Assembly (NCBI GenBank): GCA_001701075.1
Contig: DAAK01000059.1
Location: 7,517-46,232, forward strand
Origin: Bacteroidales bacterium GP3
Lineage (GTDB): Bacteria > Bacteroidota > Bacteroidia > Bacteroidales > Muribaculaceae
Reading direction: 5' to 3'
Length of the DNA stretch: 38,716 nucleotides
Below, piece after piece: positions 1 through 8,749 of the stretch (position 1 is its first letter; every line of letters starts with the position of its first letter). Position numbers and translations under genes: made by a program. The notes below the pieces were generated by a model that saw nothing but the letters and a program-made list of their open reading frames with translations, was not told the DNA's origin and searched no databases.

Positions 1-8
1 TTTTTTAT

Positions 9-17
9 TAATTTTGC
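9..17 (+). promoter_or_regulatory. Possible Bacteroidetes -7 box upstream of the M28 lipoprotein gene
   Basis: The bases TAATTTTGC fit the Bacteroidetes -7 consensus TAnnTTTG, about 65 bp before the first gene. The matching -33 element would lie outside the window, so only half the promoter is visible. The same stretch is also open in one + frame from base 2 to a TGA at 77-79, so it could instead be the tail of an upstream gene. Confidence 0.35.
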
Positions 18-80
18 GCTTTATCTTCTTGTCTACAGGAATTACGGCAATATCAGCATTGATTCGAACAAAAAACTGAA

Positions 81-1064
81 ATGATCAAATCTAAAATAAT
101 CAGAGCGTCAGCAACGGCGACTGCCATCTTGACACTGCTCCTTTCTTGCGGTGCTGGCAAGAAAACGCAATTGCCAGAGGAAAACGTGGATGCTTCTTCA
201 TTTGAAGAAACTTCTATACTCTTTTCCCCCGACAGCGCCTATACATATGTTGCCAAGCAGGTAAAGTTCGGTCCTCGCGTACCTGGCTCTGACGCACATC
301 GGCTCTGTGGCAACTGGCTTTCAGAAAAGTTTAAGTCATTTGGTGCTGAAGTATCGGAACAAAAAGCCACTCTGACAACTTTCGACGGCACTAAAATACC
401 GATGCGAAACATTTTTGCCAGAATCAACCCTGATTTAGATAAGCGAATCCTTCTCATAGCTCATTGGGACTCCCGACCTTGGGCCGACCATGATCCTGAT
501 CCGGATAAGCGTTCCTATCCAGTGGATGGAGCCAATGATGGAGCAAGCGGCGCAGGAGTTCTCCTTGAACTTGCACGTATCCTTCCAAAAGATGCTTCCG
601 GCATAGGAGTCGATTTCCTTTTATGCGATGCCGAAGACTGGGGAGAAGAGAGCAACGATGAAAGCTGGGCACTCGGAGCAAGACATTTTGCGCAGAATCT
701 CCCTATAGAAGGATATATGCCTTCTGCCGCTATACTTCTCGATATGGTAGGCGCAGAAAATGCAACATTTATGAGGGAATATTTCTCTCAACTCGCCAAT
801 CCTGCTCTTGCCGATGAAATTTGGAGCATTGCGAAGAATCTGGGACACGAAAAAAAGTTTGTTAACCGTATGGGATCTGCCGTAAATGACGATCATGTCG
901 AACTTATCAAAGCCGGTATCCCCACCATCGATATAATTGATTATCGGGATGGCTCCGGCTTCTTTGACGGATGGCACACCACATCCGATAATATGGATTG
1001 TATTTCCCGACAAACTCTCGGTGCAGTAGGAAGCACTCTCGAAACGTACATAAAGAAACAATAA
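81..1064 (+). CDS. M28-family zinc peptidase / type II glutaminyl-peptide cyclotransferase-like lipoprotein
   Basis: A 327-residue envelope lipoprotein. The N-terminus has a charged start, a hydrophobic stretch and a lipobox ending LLS-C23, so it is probably anchored to a membrane and exposed to the periplasm. The rest is an M28 alpha/beta zinc-hydrolase fold. Putative metal ligands are Asp153 in GANDGASG, Glu189 or Glu190 in DAEDWGEE, and His299 in GWHTTSDN. The single-zinc pattern and the D-E-D-W-G-E motif resemble bacterial type II glutaminyl cyclases of Bacteroidetes, which convert N-terminal Gln to pyroglutamate on exported proteins; an aminopeptidase role cannot be excluded. The gene is 23 bp upstream of tyrS on the same strand and probably co-transcribed with it. 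Family assignment is firm; the choice between cyclase and peptidase is inference. Confidence 0.85.
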   Translation: MIKSKIIRASATATAILTLLLSCGAGKKTQLPEENVDASSFEETSILFSPDSAYTYVAKQVKFGPRVPGSDAHRLCGNWLSEKFKSFGAEVSEQKATLTTFDGTKIPMRNIFARINPDLDKRILLIAHWDSRPWADHDPDPDKRSYPVDGANDGASGAGVLLELARILPKDASGIGVDFLLCDAEDWGEESNDESWALGARHFAQNLPIEGYMPSAAILLDMVGAENATFMREYFSQLANPALADEIWSIAKNLGHEKKFVNRMGSAVNDDHVELIKAGIPTIDIIDYRDGSGFFDGWHTTSDNMDCISRQTLGAVGSTLETYIKKQ

Positions 1065-1087
1065 ATAATCAATATACACTTAAAGTT

Positions 1088-2383
1088 ATGAATTTTATAG
1101 AAGAACTTACCTGGCGTGGTATGATCCATACTATGATGCCTGGTACGGAAGAGCAACTAAATAAAGAGATGACTACCGCATACCTCGGTATAGACCCGAC
1201 TGCGGACTCTCTCCATATCGGTCATCTTTGTGGTGTCATGATGCTTCGCCATCTGCAGCGTTGCGGACATAAGCCTATAGCCCTCATTGGTGGTGCAACC
1301 GGCATGATCGGCGACCCTTCAGGCAAAAGTGCTGAACGCAATCTCCTCGACGAGGCAACCTTGCGTCATAATCAGGAGGCAATCAAGAAGCAACTCTCCC
1401 GCTTCCTTGATTTCGACAGCGATGCTCCCAATAAAGCAGAGATGGTCAACAACTACGACTGGATGAAAGAATTTTCATTCCTCGACTTTGCCCGCGAGAT
1501 AGGAAAACATATCACTGTCAACTATATGATGGCAAAGGAATCCGTTCAGAAACGCCTCAATGGAGAAGCTCGCGACGGACTTAGCTTCACAGAATTTACT
1601 TATCAGCTTCTCCAGGGATATGACTTCCTTCATCTCTACGAAACAAAGGGATGTAAGCTTCAGCTTGGTGGCTCTGACCAATGGGGAAACATCACTACCG
1701 GTGGCGAACTAATTCGCCGCAAGGTAGGAGGCGAGGTATATGCGCTTACTTGCCCTCTTATCACAAAGGCTGACGGTGGCAAATTCGGAAAGACCGAAAG
1801 TGGCAATGTTTGGCTTGATGCAAGATATACTTCACCCTACAAATTCTATCAATTCTGGCTCAACGTCGGCGATGCCGAGGCTGAGAAATACCTCAAGATC
1901 TTCACATTCCTCTCAAAAGAGGAAATCGAAGCTCTTGCAGAGGAACATGCAAAGGATCCTGGCCTGCGTCCACTCCAGAAAAAACTTGCAGAGGAAGTGA
2001 CCGTTATGGTTCATGGGCGCGAAGCATACGACGCTGCTGTATCAGCAAGCAATATCCTTTTCAGCAACAGCGCAGTTGACGAACTCCACCAACTTGACGA
2101 ACAGACCCTGCTCGACATCTTCGAGGGTGTGCCCAGATTTGAAATCTCCCGTGCAGATATTGAGGCTGGAATCCCGGCTCTGGACTTCCTCGCAGAAAAG
2201 ACTGCAGTGTTCCCATCAAAAGGTGAGGCTCGCAAAATGATACAAGGCAACGGCGTGAGCATTAACAAAGAAAAGCTCACTGATCCTGCTGCCGTGATCG
2301 GTAAAGAGCATTTGCTCGGAGACAAGTATATCCTTGCCCAGAGAGGTAAAAAGAACTACTACCTCATCACAGTAAAAGATTGA
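1088..2383 (+). CDS. tyrS: Tyrosyl-tRNA synthetase
   Basis: A class I aminoacyl-tRNA synthetase of 431 residues that charges tRNA-Tyr in the cytoplasm. The Rossmann catalytic domain shows HIGH at residues 43-46 and the KMSKS-equivalent KFGKT at 232-236. The tyrosine-binding region YDFLHLYE and the GGSDQWGN motif are characteristic of bacterial TyrRS. A C-terminal S4 RNA-binding domain spans about 360-425. The frame is open upstream to an ATG at 998, but that would overlap the preceding gene by 67 bp and add 30 low-quality residues. The ATG at 1088 gives the usual N-terminus MNFIEELTWRG. The gene is 13 bp upstream of ruvB, so it is probably part of one transcript. Confidence 0.97.
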   Translation: MNFIEELTWRGMIHTMMPGTEEQLNKEMTTAYLGIDPTADSLHIGHLCGVMMLRHLQRCGHKPIALIGGATGMIGDPSGKSAERNLLDEATLRHNQEAIKKQLSRFLDFDSDAPNKAEMVNNYDWMKEFSFLDFAREIGKHITVNYMMAKESVQKRLNGEARDGLSFTEFTYQLLQGYDFLHLYETKGCKLQLGGSDQWGNITTGGELIRRKVGGEVYALTCPLITKADGGKFGKTESGNVWLDARYTSPYKFYQFWLNVGDAEAEKYLKIFTFLSKEEIEALAEEHAKDPGLRPLQKKLAEEVTVMVHGREAYDAAVSASNILFSNSAVDELHQLDEQTLLDIFEGVPRFEISRADIEAGIPALDFLAEKTAVFPSKGEARKMIQGNGVSINKEKLTDPAAVIGKEHLLGDKYILAQRGKKNYYLITVKD

Positions 2384-2396
2384 AATAACAAAAGAA

Positions 2397-3425
2397 ATGC
2401 CTGAATTCGATATACACGGAAGTCAGACCACCCCTAAAGGAAGCGACCGCGACATAGAAAAAGCTCTGCGTCCGCTGTGTTTTGACGACTTCAGCGGTCA
2501 GGAAAAGATAGTGGCCAACCTGCGCGTTTTCGTGCAGGCTGCCCGCATGCGCGGTGAGGCTCTTGACCATACTCTTTTGCATGGCCCTCCCGGGCTTGGA
2601 AAGACAACTCTCAGCAACATTGTTGCCAACGAGCTCAATGTCGGATTCAAGGTAACAAGTGGGCCCGTGCTCGACAAACCCGGTGATCTTGCCGGCATCC
2701 TCATGAGCCTTGAGCCGCACGACGTACTCTTCATCGACGAAATCCACCGTCTTCATCCCATTGTGGAGGAATACCTTTACTCTGCTATGGAAGACTACCG
2801 TATCGACATCCTCCTGGACAAAGGTCCAGGAGCGAAGTCTGTACAACTCACTATATCCCCATTCACTCTCATTGGAGCCACTACACGAAGTGGACTTCTC
2901 ACCGCTCCTCTTCGCGCTCGATTCGGCATCAATTGCCATCTCGAATATTACGACCATGAGACGCTTAGGGGTATTGTGAACCGTTCGGCGCGTCTTCTCA
3001 ATACATCAATCATCGATGACGCAGCTCTTGAGATTGCACTCCGAAGCCGAGGGACTCCTCGAATTGCCAATGCTCTTTTGCGACGAGTACGCGACTTTGC
3101 AATGGTAATGGGAAATGGGACTATTGATCTTAAGACGGCGAAGATGGCTCTCGAAGCCCTCAACATAGATACACACGGGCTCGATGAAATCGACAACAGA
3201 ATCCTGACAACAATCATCGACAAATTCGGTGGCGGCCCTGTCGGACTCACGACAATCGCAACGGCTCTTGGTGAAGACAGCGGCACCATAGAGGAAGTCT
3301 ATGAGCCTTTCCTAATCAAGGAAGGATTTCTGAAGCGCACACCAAGGGGGCGCGAAGTGACCGAACTTGCATTCCGCCATCTTGGCCGCTACCCAAAGAC
3401 ATCAGACCAATCCCTCTTCGATTAA
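2397..3425 (+). CDS. ruvB: Holliday junction DNA helicase RuvB
   Basis: The AAA+ motor ATPase of the RuvABC complex, which drives branch migration of Holliday junctions during recombinational repair. It has 342 residues, close to the usual 330-345. Visible motifs are Walker A GPPGLGKT (63-70), Walker B DEIH (114-117), sensor 1 GATTRSG, the arginine-finger region LRARFG (172-177), and the C-terminal winged helix ending TPRGREVTELAFRHLG. RuvA and RuvC are not in the window, as is common in Bacteroidetes where the ruv genes are scattered. The gene follows tyrS by 13 bp. Confidence 0.98.
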   Translation: MPEFDIHGSQTTPKGSDRDIEKALRPLCFDDFSGQEKIVANLRVFVQAARMRGEALDHTLLHGPPGLGKTTLSNIVANELNVGFKVTSGPVLDKPGDLAGILMSLEPHDVLFIDEIHRLHPIVEEYLYSAMEDYRIDILLDKGPGAKSVQLTISPFTLIGATTRSGLLTAPLRARFGINCHLEYYDHETLRGIVNRSARLLNTSIIDDAALEIALRSRGTPRIANALLRRVRDFAMVMGNGTIDLKTAKMALEALNIDTHGLDEIDNRILTTIIDKFGGGPVGLTTIATALGEDSGTIEEVYEPFLIKEGFLKRTPRGREVTELAFRHLGRYPKTSDQSLFD

Positions 3426-3500
3426 TTCATAACTCACAATGCACAATGATCTGTATATTTTGAATTGTGAATTATGAATTATGCATTATGAATTGAAAAC
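3426..3500. repeat. Low-complexity GAATTATGAATT intergenic repeat tract
   Basis: The gap between ruvB and the flippase is made of near-repeated units of the type GAATTGTGAATTATG, with AATTATG-like units recurring four or more times and an inverted ACAATGCACAAT segment at the left. It begins within a few bases of the ruvB stop and runs to the flippase start. Tracts of related style occupy the gaps at 12595 and 13824. I see no promoter match here. Confidence 0.6.
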
Positions 3501-5045
3501 ATGGCTGGTATAAAATCATTAGTTAAAGACACTGCAGTCTACGGACTGAGCAGCATCATAGGCAGATTCCTAAACTGGGGTCTCGTCCCATTATATACCT
3601 ATCTCTTCTCGGAAGCAGACTATGGTATAGTCAGCTATCTCTACGCCATTGTCGCGGTAGTGATTGTGGTGCTCAACTATGGCATGGAGACTGGCTTCTT
3701 CCGCTATGCTGGCAAAGAGGATGATTATGAAAGGGTCTATAGCACAGCAATGGTGTCGCTGGCTACTACATCCTTACTATTCATTATACTCCTTAGCATT
3801 TTCCTTCAGCCAATATCATCCGCACTAACTCTTCCACACCATCCAAATTTCGTATGGATGATGGGCTTCACGGTTGCGGTCGATGCTTTCACAAATCTAC
3901 CGTTTGCTTATCTTAGATTTCGACGCAAAGCTTGGACTTTCGCTGGAATTAAGCTTATCAATATCGGTGTGAATATAGGTCTCAACCTATTCTTCCTGTT
4001 GGCTTGTCCAAAGATAAATGAGGTGGCTCCTCAACTTATATCATGGTTCTACGCTCCTTTAGGAGGTGCTTCTTTTGGTGTCGGATGGATCTTCCTTGCC
4101 AATGTAATCAGCACTCTTATTGTGTTGGTATGCTTGATGCCGCAGATGAAAGTGAAGCATCTCGTATGTGACACTGGACTCCTAAAGAAAATGCTCGACT
4201 ATTCCTGGCCTCTTCTTGTGCTCGGCGTCGCCGGCAACCTTAGTCAGGGCATGGGCCAGATTATAATCCCCTATCTTTTCCCAAATGACCCTGAAGGTGC
4301 AAGAGCAATGGTAGGGCTTTATGGCGCCAATATCAAGATTGCAGTCGTGATGATGATGTTCACTCAGGCTTTCCGTTACGCTTACGAACCTTTCATATTT
4401 TCAAAAGCTGCCCGTCAAGGGGAAGACAAGACGCAAGCCTACTGCGATGCAATGAAATACTTTGTGATATTCGGACTTGCCATCTTCTTAGGAGTGATGT
4501 ATTTTCTTCCAATTTTGAAGCATTTCATCTCCCCTGCTTATTGGGAGGGGTTAAGGGTGGTCCCGATTATGATGATTGCCGATCTTTGCTTCGGTGTATA
4601 TTTCAATCTCTCGCTTTGGTATAAGCTCACTGATCGCACTCGGTGGGGAATGTATCTGTCTCTGCTCGGATTTGTGCTTATGTTAGGAGGCAACCTCATT
4701 CTCGTTCCGGCAATCGGAATGCCTGACGGCTATATTGGCTCTGCATGGGCTGCACTGATCTCTTATGCCGGAATCATGACCGTCAGTTACCTTCTCGGAA
4801 GAAAATACTATCCTATTCCATACGAAGTGAAACGCATTGGATGTTATGCCATCCTCGCAGCCATCCTTTGGGGCATTGGAAGCGTCTGCGATTTCCCTTA
4901 TGCGATGTGGGGCACATATATCGTAAGGACTTTGCTTCTGGCTCTATATGTATTAGTGGTGGTTTATTATGAAAATATACCTGTTCTTTCGTCAAGACTA
5001 CACAAAATTTTACATCATATTGACAAAATAACAAGCAAGCCATAA
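3501..5045 (+). CDS. Polysaccharide/oligosaccharide flippase (MVF/MATE-like, Wzx family)
   Basis: A polytopic inner-membrane protein of 514 residues with roughly 12-14 hydrophobic segments spread over its whole length. The N-terminus SLVKDTAVYGLSSIIGRFLN is typical of polysaccharide biosynthesis proteins of the Wzx/RfbX type, which flip lipid-linked glycans across the inner membrane. There are no glycosyltransferases or other surface-polysaccharide genes next to it, so it is not part of a visible polysaccharide cluster and its substrate is unknown. It is separated from ruvB by a 75-bp repeat tract. The start chosen is the ATG just after that tract (MAGIKSLVKDT). The family call is strong; the specific substrate is not assigned. 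Confidence 0.88.
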   Translation: MAGIKSLVKDTAVYGLSSIIGRFLNWGLVPLYTYLFSEADYGIVSYLYAIVAVVIVVLNYGMETGFFRYAGKEDDYERVYSTAMVSLATTSLLFIILLSIFLQPISSALTLPHHPNFVWMMGFTVAVDAFTNLPFAYLRFRRKAWTFAGIKLINIGVNIGLNLFFLLACPKINEVAPQLISWFYAPLGGASFGVGWIFLANVISTLIVLVCLMPQMKVKHLVCDTGLLKKMLDYSWPLLVLGVAGNLSQGMGQIIIPYLFPNDPEGARAMVGLYGANIKIAVVMMMFTQAFRYAYEPFIFSKAARQGEDKTQAYCDAMKYFVIFGLAIFLGVMYFLPILKHFISPAYWEGLRVVPIMMIADLCFGVYFNLSLWYKLTDRTRWGMYLSLLGFVLMLGGNLILVPAIGMPDGYIGSAWAALISYAGIMTVSYLLGRKYYPIPYEVKRIGCYAILAAILWGIGSVCDFPYAMWGTYIVRTLLLALYVLVVVYYENIPVLSSRLHKILHHIDKITSKP

Positions 5046-5062
5046 TATTTTAATAAAATAAT

Positions 5063-5094
5063 TTTGTTATCCACAAACAATGTATTAACTTTGC
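5063..5094 (+). promoter_or_regulatory. Bacteroidetes-type promoter for the S24 repressor gene
   Basis: A -33 element TTTG (5063-5066) is followed after exactly 19 bp by TAACTTTGC (5086-5094), a full match to the Bacteroidetes -7 consensus TAnnTTTG. Transcription should start near 5101, leaving an untranslated leader of about 78 nt. The leader holds a short inverted repeat AATAAT/ATTATT (5097-5102 and 5111-5116), right at the expected start site, which is a reasonable place for an autorepression operator. Confidence 0.7.
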
Positions 5095-5143
5095 ACAATA
5101 ATTATAAAACATTATTCAATTTATAACCCATAACCATTAAACC

Positions 5144-5167
5144 TTAAGTTGAGCTTGCGAGACTTAA
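5144..5167 (+). promoter_or_regulatory. Inverted repeat in the leader of the S24 repressor gene
   Basis: TTAAGT at 5144-5149 and ACTTAA at 5162-5167 form a perfect 6-bp inverted repeat ending 11 bp before the ATG. It could be a leader hairpin covering the ribosome entry region or half of an operator. The evidence is symmetry and position only. Confidence 0.3.
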
Positions 5168-5178
5168 ATTAGTAAAAT

Positions 5179-5850
5179 ATGGCCACAGATAAATATGACC
5201 TCTCTACTGTCAAAGGACGCCTCCTGACATATTTAAAAGAGAAGAGAATCCCCCAGACTGAATTTTGCAAGCGTCTTGGGGTGGCTCCGACCTACATAGG
5301 GGTTATACGCAAGTCAATCCCTGCAGAGAAAATCAACAGGATAGCAACTCTATATCCTGATCTTAACCGAGACTGGCTGCTCTATGGAGAAGGAGATATG
5401 TGTATCCAGGAGACTCCTGATCCGCGTAAACTTCTTCAAGATGCAGGTTTTCTCGTACCCCTTCTTCCTGTCACTGCCTTTGCAGGCAATATCACAGCCT
5501 GGTCGCAATCTATAAATCTAAATGACTGCGAAAAAGTGATTAGCCCAGTTCAGGGTGTCGACTTCGCAATCCGTATTTCTGGCGACAGCATGGAGCCTGA
5601 CTTTCACGACGGAGCTATCATTTTAATCAAGAAAATCGACGACAAGGCATTTATCCCGTGGGGACATCCAATGATTGTAGATTCAGCCAACGGCGTTTTC
5701 TTCAAAGATGTTTTTCCCTCAGAACGTGGCAAAAAATATATCGAAGCCCAGAGTCTAAACCAAAAATATCCTCCTCTCAATATACCTCTTGACTGCGTCT
5801 TCGGACTATATCGAGTGGTAACCACGCTTAACACATATCCTTCATACTGA
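5179..5850 (+). CDS. LexA/CI-like transcriptional repressor with S24 autopeptidase domain
   Basis: A 223-residue cytoplasmic regulator. Residues about 10-75 form a helix-turn-helix DNA-binding domain (QTEFCKRLGVAPTYIGVIRK). Residues about 90-215 form an S24 peptidase domain. The catalytic serine is Ser137 in SGDSMEPDFHDG and the catalytic lysine is Lys176 in VFFKDV. An Ala102-Gly103 dipeptide lies 34 residues before the serine; in E. coli LexA the gap from the cleaved Gly to the Ser is also 34, and Ser-to-Lys is 37 against 39 here. This predicts RecA-stimulated or stress-induced self-cleavage and derepression. Such proteins are usually phage or conjugative-element repressors, or LexA-like regulators. 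No mobile-element genes flank it, and leuS follows by 22 bp. What it regulates is not visible. Confidence 0.85.
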   Translation: MATDKYDLSTVKGRLLTYLKEKRIPQTEFCKRLGVAPTYIGVIRKSIPAEKINRIATLYPDLNRDWLLYGEGDMCIQETPDPRKLLQDAGFLVPLLPVTAFAGNITAWSQSINLNDCEKVISPVQGVDFAIRISGDSMEPDFHDGAIILIKKIDDKAFIPWGHPMIVDSANGVFFKDVFPSERGKKYIEAQSLNQKYPPLNIPLDCVFGLYRVVTTLNTYPSY

Positions 5851-5872
5851 TAAATACAAAACAATATATAAA

Positions 5873-8629
5873 ATGGCAGATTACAATCACATCGACATCG
5901 AATCGCGCTGGCAACAATATTGGCGCGACAATGGTGTTTTCAAGACCGAAATCAATAAAGACAAGCCCAAATACTATGTGCTTGACATGTTCCCTTACCC
6001 TTCAGGAGCTGGTCTGCATGTAGGCCATCCTCTCGGCTACATTGCAAGTGATATCTATTCCCGCTACAAACGGCAACAGGGATTTAATGTACTGCACCCG
6101 ATGGGTTACGATGCCTACGGCCTCCCCGCCGAGCAGTACGCCATACAGACTGGACAGCATCCGGAAAAAACGACCAACGACAACATAGCTCGCTATCGCT
6201 CACAACTTGACAAGATAGGGTTCTCATTCGACTGGAGTCGCGAAGTCAGAACTTGCGACCCCAAATACTACAAATGGACTCAGTGGGCATTCATGCAGAT
6301 GTTCAATCATTACTATGACACTCAACTCGGCAAAGCCCGTCCAATATCAGAACTGATAGCACATCTCGAAAAGCATGGCACCGAAGGGCTCCACGCTGCA
6401 GAGACAAAGGAAATCTCACTTACTGCCGACCAATGGAACGCCATGTCGGAAAAGGAACAGCGTGAGACTCTGATGAATTGGAGAATAGCTTTTCAAGGAG
6501 AGACTATGGTGAACTGGTGTCCTGAACTCGGCACAGTACTGGCAAACGATGAAGTTTCAGAAGGTCTCAGCGTACGCGGAGGATATCCAGTAGAACAGAA
6601 ACTGATGCGCCAATGGTGTCTGCGTGTTTCTGCTTATGCCCCGCGACTGCTTGACGGCCTCAACGATCTCGCTTGGAGTGATTCTCTGAAGGAGACCCAA
6701 CGCAACTGGATCGGTCGTAGCGAAGGTGCAGAAATGAGATTCCCTGTAAAGGGGTCCGACCTTGAACTGGAGATATTCACAACTCGTGCCGACACTGTAT
6801 TCGGCGTCACTTTCATGGTTCTTGCTCCTGAATCGGAATATGTTAAGCTCCTGACTACTCCCGAACAGAAGGATGCCGTTGAAGCTTATCTCAACGAAGT
6901 GAAGCACAAGACAGAAAGAGAGCGTCAGATTGATAAGAAAGTGACAGGTGTTTTCACTGGCTCTTACGCAATAAATCCTCTAAGCGGAAAGGAAATCCCA
7001 ATATGGATCAGTGATTACGTGTTGGCTGGCTACGGTACTGGTGCCATCATGGCTGTGCCGGCTCATGACTCTCGCGACTATGCATTCGCCAAAAAATTCA
7101 ATCTCCCAATCATTCCTCTCATCGAGGGTGCAGACGTCTCGGAAGAAAGTTTCGATGCGAAGGAAGGTATTGTCTGCAATTCATGCGGCCCTGACCTTGA
7201 CCTCAATGGTTTGACTGTAAAGGAAGCCATCGCAAAAACGAAACAGCATATTTCAGAAAAGGGAATTGGACGTGTTAAGGTCAATTATCGTCTCCGTGAC
7301 GCTATTTTCTCTCGCCAACGCTACTGGGGCGAACCATTCCCGGTATACTATAAAGACGGTATCGCTTACCTTATGGATGAATCAGCCCTTCCGCTCCTTC
7401 TTCCCGAAGTAAGTAGCTATCTGCCGACAGCTGACGGTGAGCCTCCACTCGGACGTGCTGAAAATTGGAAGACTCCGGAAGGCTACCCAATCGAACTGTG
7501 CACAATGCCAGGTTTTGCAGGAAGTTCGGCCTACTATCTCCGATATATGGATCCTCACAACGATAAAGCTCTCGTAAGCCGTGAAGCCGATGAATACTGG
7601 CGCGACGTTGACCTTTATGTGGGAGGTGCTGAACATGCTACCGGCCATCTTATCTATAGCCGCTTCTGGAATAAATTCCTTTATGACCTTGGACTCGTCG
7701 TCAGCCAGGAACCTTTCAAAAAGCTTGTCAACCAAGGTATGATTCAGGGACGCACCAACTTCGTATATCGAATCAAAGGCACAAACACATTTGTCAGCAA
7801 AGGCCTTGTAGATCAATACGACACGATGCCAATCCGTGTAGACGTGAATATCGTCAGCAACGACATCCTTGATTTGGACGCATTCAAGGCATGGCGACCT
7901 GACTTTGCCAACGCTGAGTTTATCCTCGAAGATGGCAAATATGTATGTGGCTACGCAGTGGAAAAGATGTCTAAGTCAATGTTCAACGTTGTAAATCCTG
8001 ATGTTATCGTTGAGAAATATGGTGCCGACACTTTGAGATTATATGAGATGTTCCTCGGTCCTGTGGAGCAATCTAAGCCTTGGGATACCAATGGTATTGA
8101 CGGTGTCAATCGCTTCCTGCGTAAGCTTTGGAATATATTCACAAAACGTGCTGATACTGAGCGCAGTGCACAAGAGAAGAAAATCATGCATACCCTCATC
8201 AAGAAGGTAAGCCAGGATATCGAGAACTTCTCGTTCAACACATCAGTTGCGGCATTCATGATAGCGGTCAACGAGCTTGGCAAACTTCCTGCCGTCAGCA
8301 CTGAATCCATGGATGAATTTGCTCGCCTAATTGCACCTTTCGCACCTCACATCGCTGAGGAATTCTGGCATCAGCTCGGACATGAAGGAAGTGTCTCAGA
8401 CAGTGAATGGCCAAAATGGAATGAAGAAGCATTGAAAGAAGACACTGTAAAATATCCAGTACAGTTCAATGGCAAGATGCGTTTCAACATCGAAGTTCCA
8501 GCAGGTAGCGACAAGGCTGCTGTAGAAGCTGCCGTCCTTGCTGATCCAGCTGCTGAGAAATGGCTTGAAGGTAAGACTCCTAAGAAAGTCATTGTTGTCC
8601 CTGGAAGAATAGTCAACATCGTAATCTGA
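5873..8629 (+). CDS. leuS: Leucyl-tRNA synthetase
   Basis: A class I synthetase of 918 residues that charges tRNA-Leu and edits misacylated products. The HIGH motif appears as HVGH (49-52) and KMSKS is at 698-702. The CP1 editing domain is recognisable from TTRADTVFGVTF and GTGAIMAVPAHDSRDY, including the conserved aspartate that blocks leucine editing. The anticodon-binding helical domain follows, and the C-terminus ends VIVVPGRIVNIVI. The length exceeds the E. coli enzyme (860), in line with Bacteroidetes LeuRS, which carry extra inserts. It begins 22 bp after the repressor gene and is probably read from the same promoter as well as from others. A hairpin lies 18 bp past the stop. Confidence 0.98.
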   Translation: MADYNHIDIESRWQQYWRDNGVFKTEINKDKPKYYVLDMFPYPSGAGLHVGHPLGYIASDIYSRYKRQQGFNVLHPMGYDAYGLPAEQYAIQTGQHPEKTTNDNIARYRSQLDKIGFSFDWSREVRTCDPKYYKWTQWAFMQMFNHYYDTQLGKARPISELIAHLEKHGTEGLHAAETKEISLTADQWNAMSEKEQRETLMNWRIAFQGETMVNWCPELGTVLANDEVSEGLSVRGGYPVEQKLMRQWCLRVSAYAPRLLDGLNDLAWSDSLKETQRNWIGRSEGAEMRFPVKGSDLELEIFTTRADTVFGVTFMVLAPESEYVKLLTTPEQKDAVEAYLNEVKHKTERERQIDKKVTGVFTGSYAINPLSGKEIPIWISDYVLAGYGTGAIMAVPAHDSRDYAFAKKFNLPIIPLIEGADVSEESFDAKEGIVCNSCGPDLDLNGLTVKEAIAKTKQHISEKGIGRVKVNYRLRDAIFSRQRYWGEPFPVYYKDGIAYLMDESALPLLLPEVSSYLPTADGEPPLGRAENWKTPEGYPIELCTMPGFAGSSAYYLRYMDPHNDKALVSREADEYWRDVDLYVGGAEHATGHLIYSRFWNKFLYDLGLVVSQEPFKKLVNQGMIQGRTNFVYRIKGTNTFVSKGLVDQYDTMPIRVDVNIVSNDILDLDAFKAWRPDFANAEFILEDGKYVCGYAVEKMSKSMFNVVNPDVIVEKYGADTLRLYEMFLGPVEQSKPWDTNGIDGVNRFLRKLWNIFTKRADTERSAQEKKIMHTLIKKVSQDIENFSFNTSVAAFMIAVNELGKLPAVSTESMDEFARLIAPFAPHIAEEFWHQLGHEGSVSDSEWPKWNEEALKEDTVKYPVQFNGKMRFNIEVPAGSDKAAVEAAVLADPAAEKWLEGKTPKKVIVVPGRIVNIVI

Positions 8630-8646
8630 ATCTGACTAATACAGCT

Positions 8647-8676
8647 AAGGGCGTAGTCACTTTCGGCTGCGCCCTT
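8647..8676 (+). terminator. Hairpin downstream of leuS, probable terminator
   Basis: The arms AAGGGCGTAGTC (8647-8658) and GGCTGCGCCCTT (8665-8676) pair over 12 bp with two G-U wobbles around a 6-nt loop. Only three T residues follow at once. A second copy of the right-arm core, CGCCCTTTTT, occurs at 8700-8709 and could pair with the same left arm, giving two mutually exclusive structures ahead of the next gene. Confidence 0.55.
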
Positions 8677-8749
8677 TACTGTCGCCATAGGTAATAAAGC
8701 GCCCTTTTTATCGTTAATTAATAAGTAAACACACGCTTTATATACAGAT

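Noticed and set aside
2..79. Open frame of 25 codons ending TGA at 77-79
   Set aside because: Could be the tail of an upstream gene, but it is short, A/T-rich and overlaps a -7 box match; no family can be recognised.
998..1087. 30-codon upstream extension of tyrS
   Set aside because: Overlaps the previous gene by 67 bp and adds residues unlike any TyrRS N-terminus; the ATG at 1088 fits the family.
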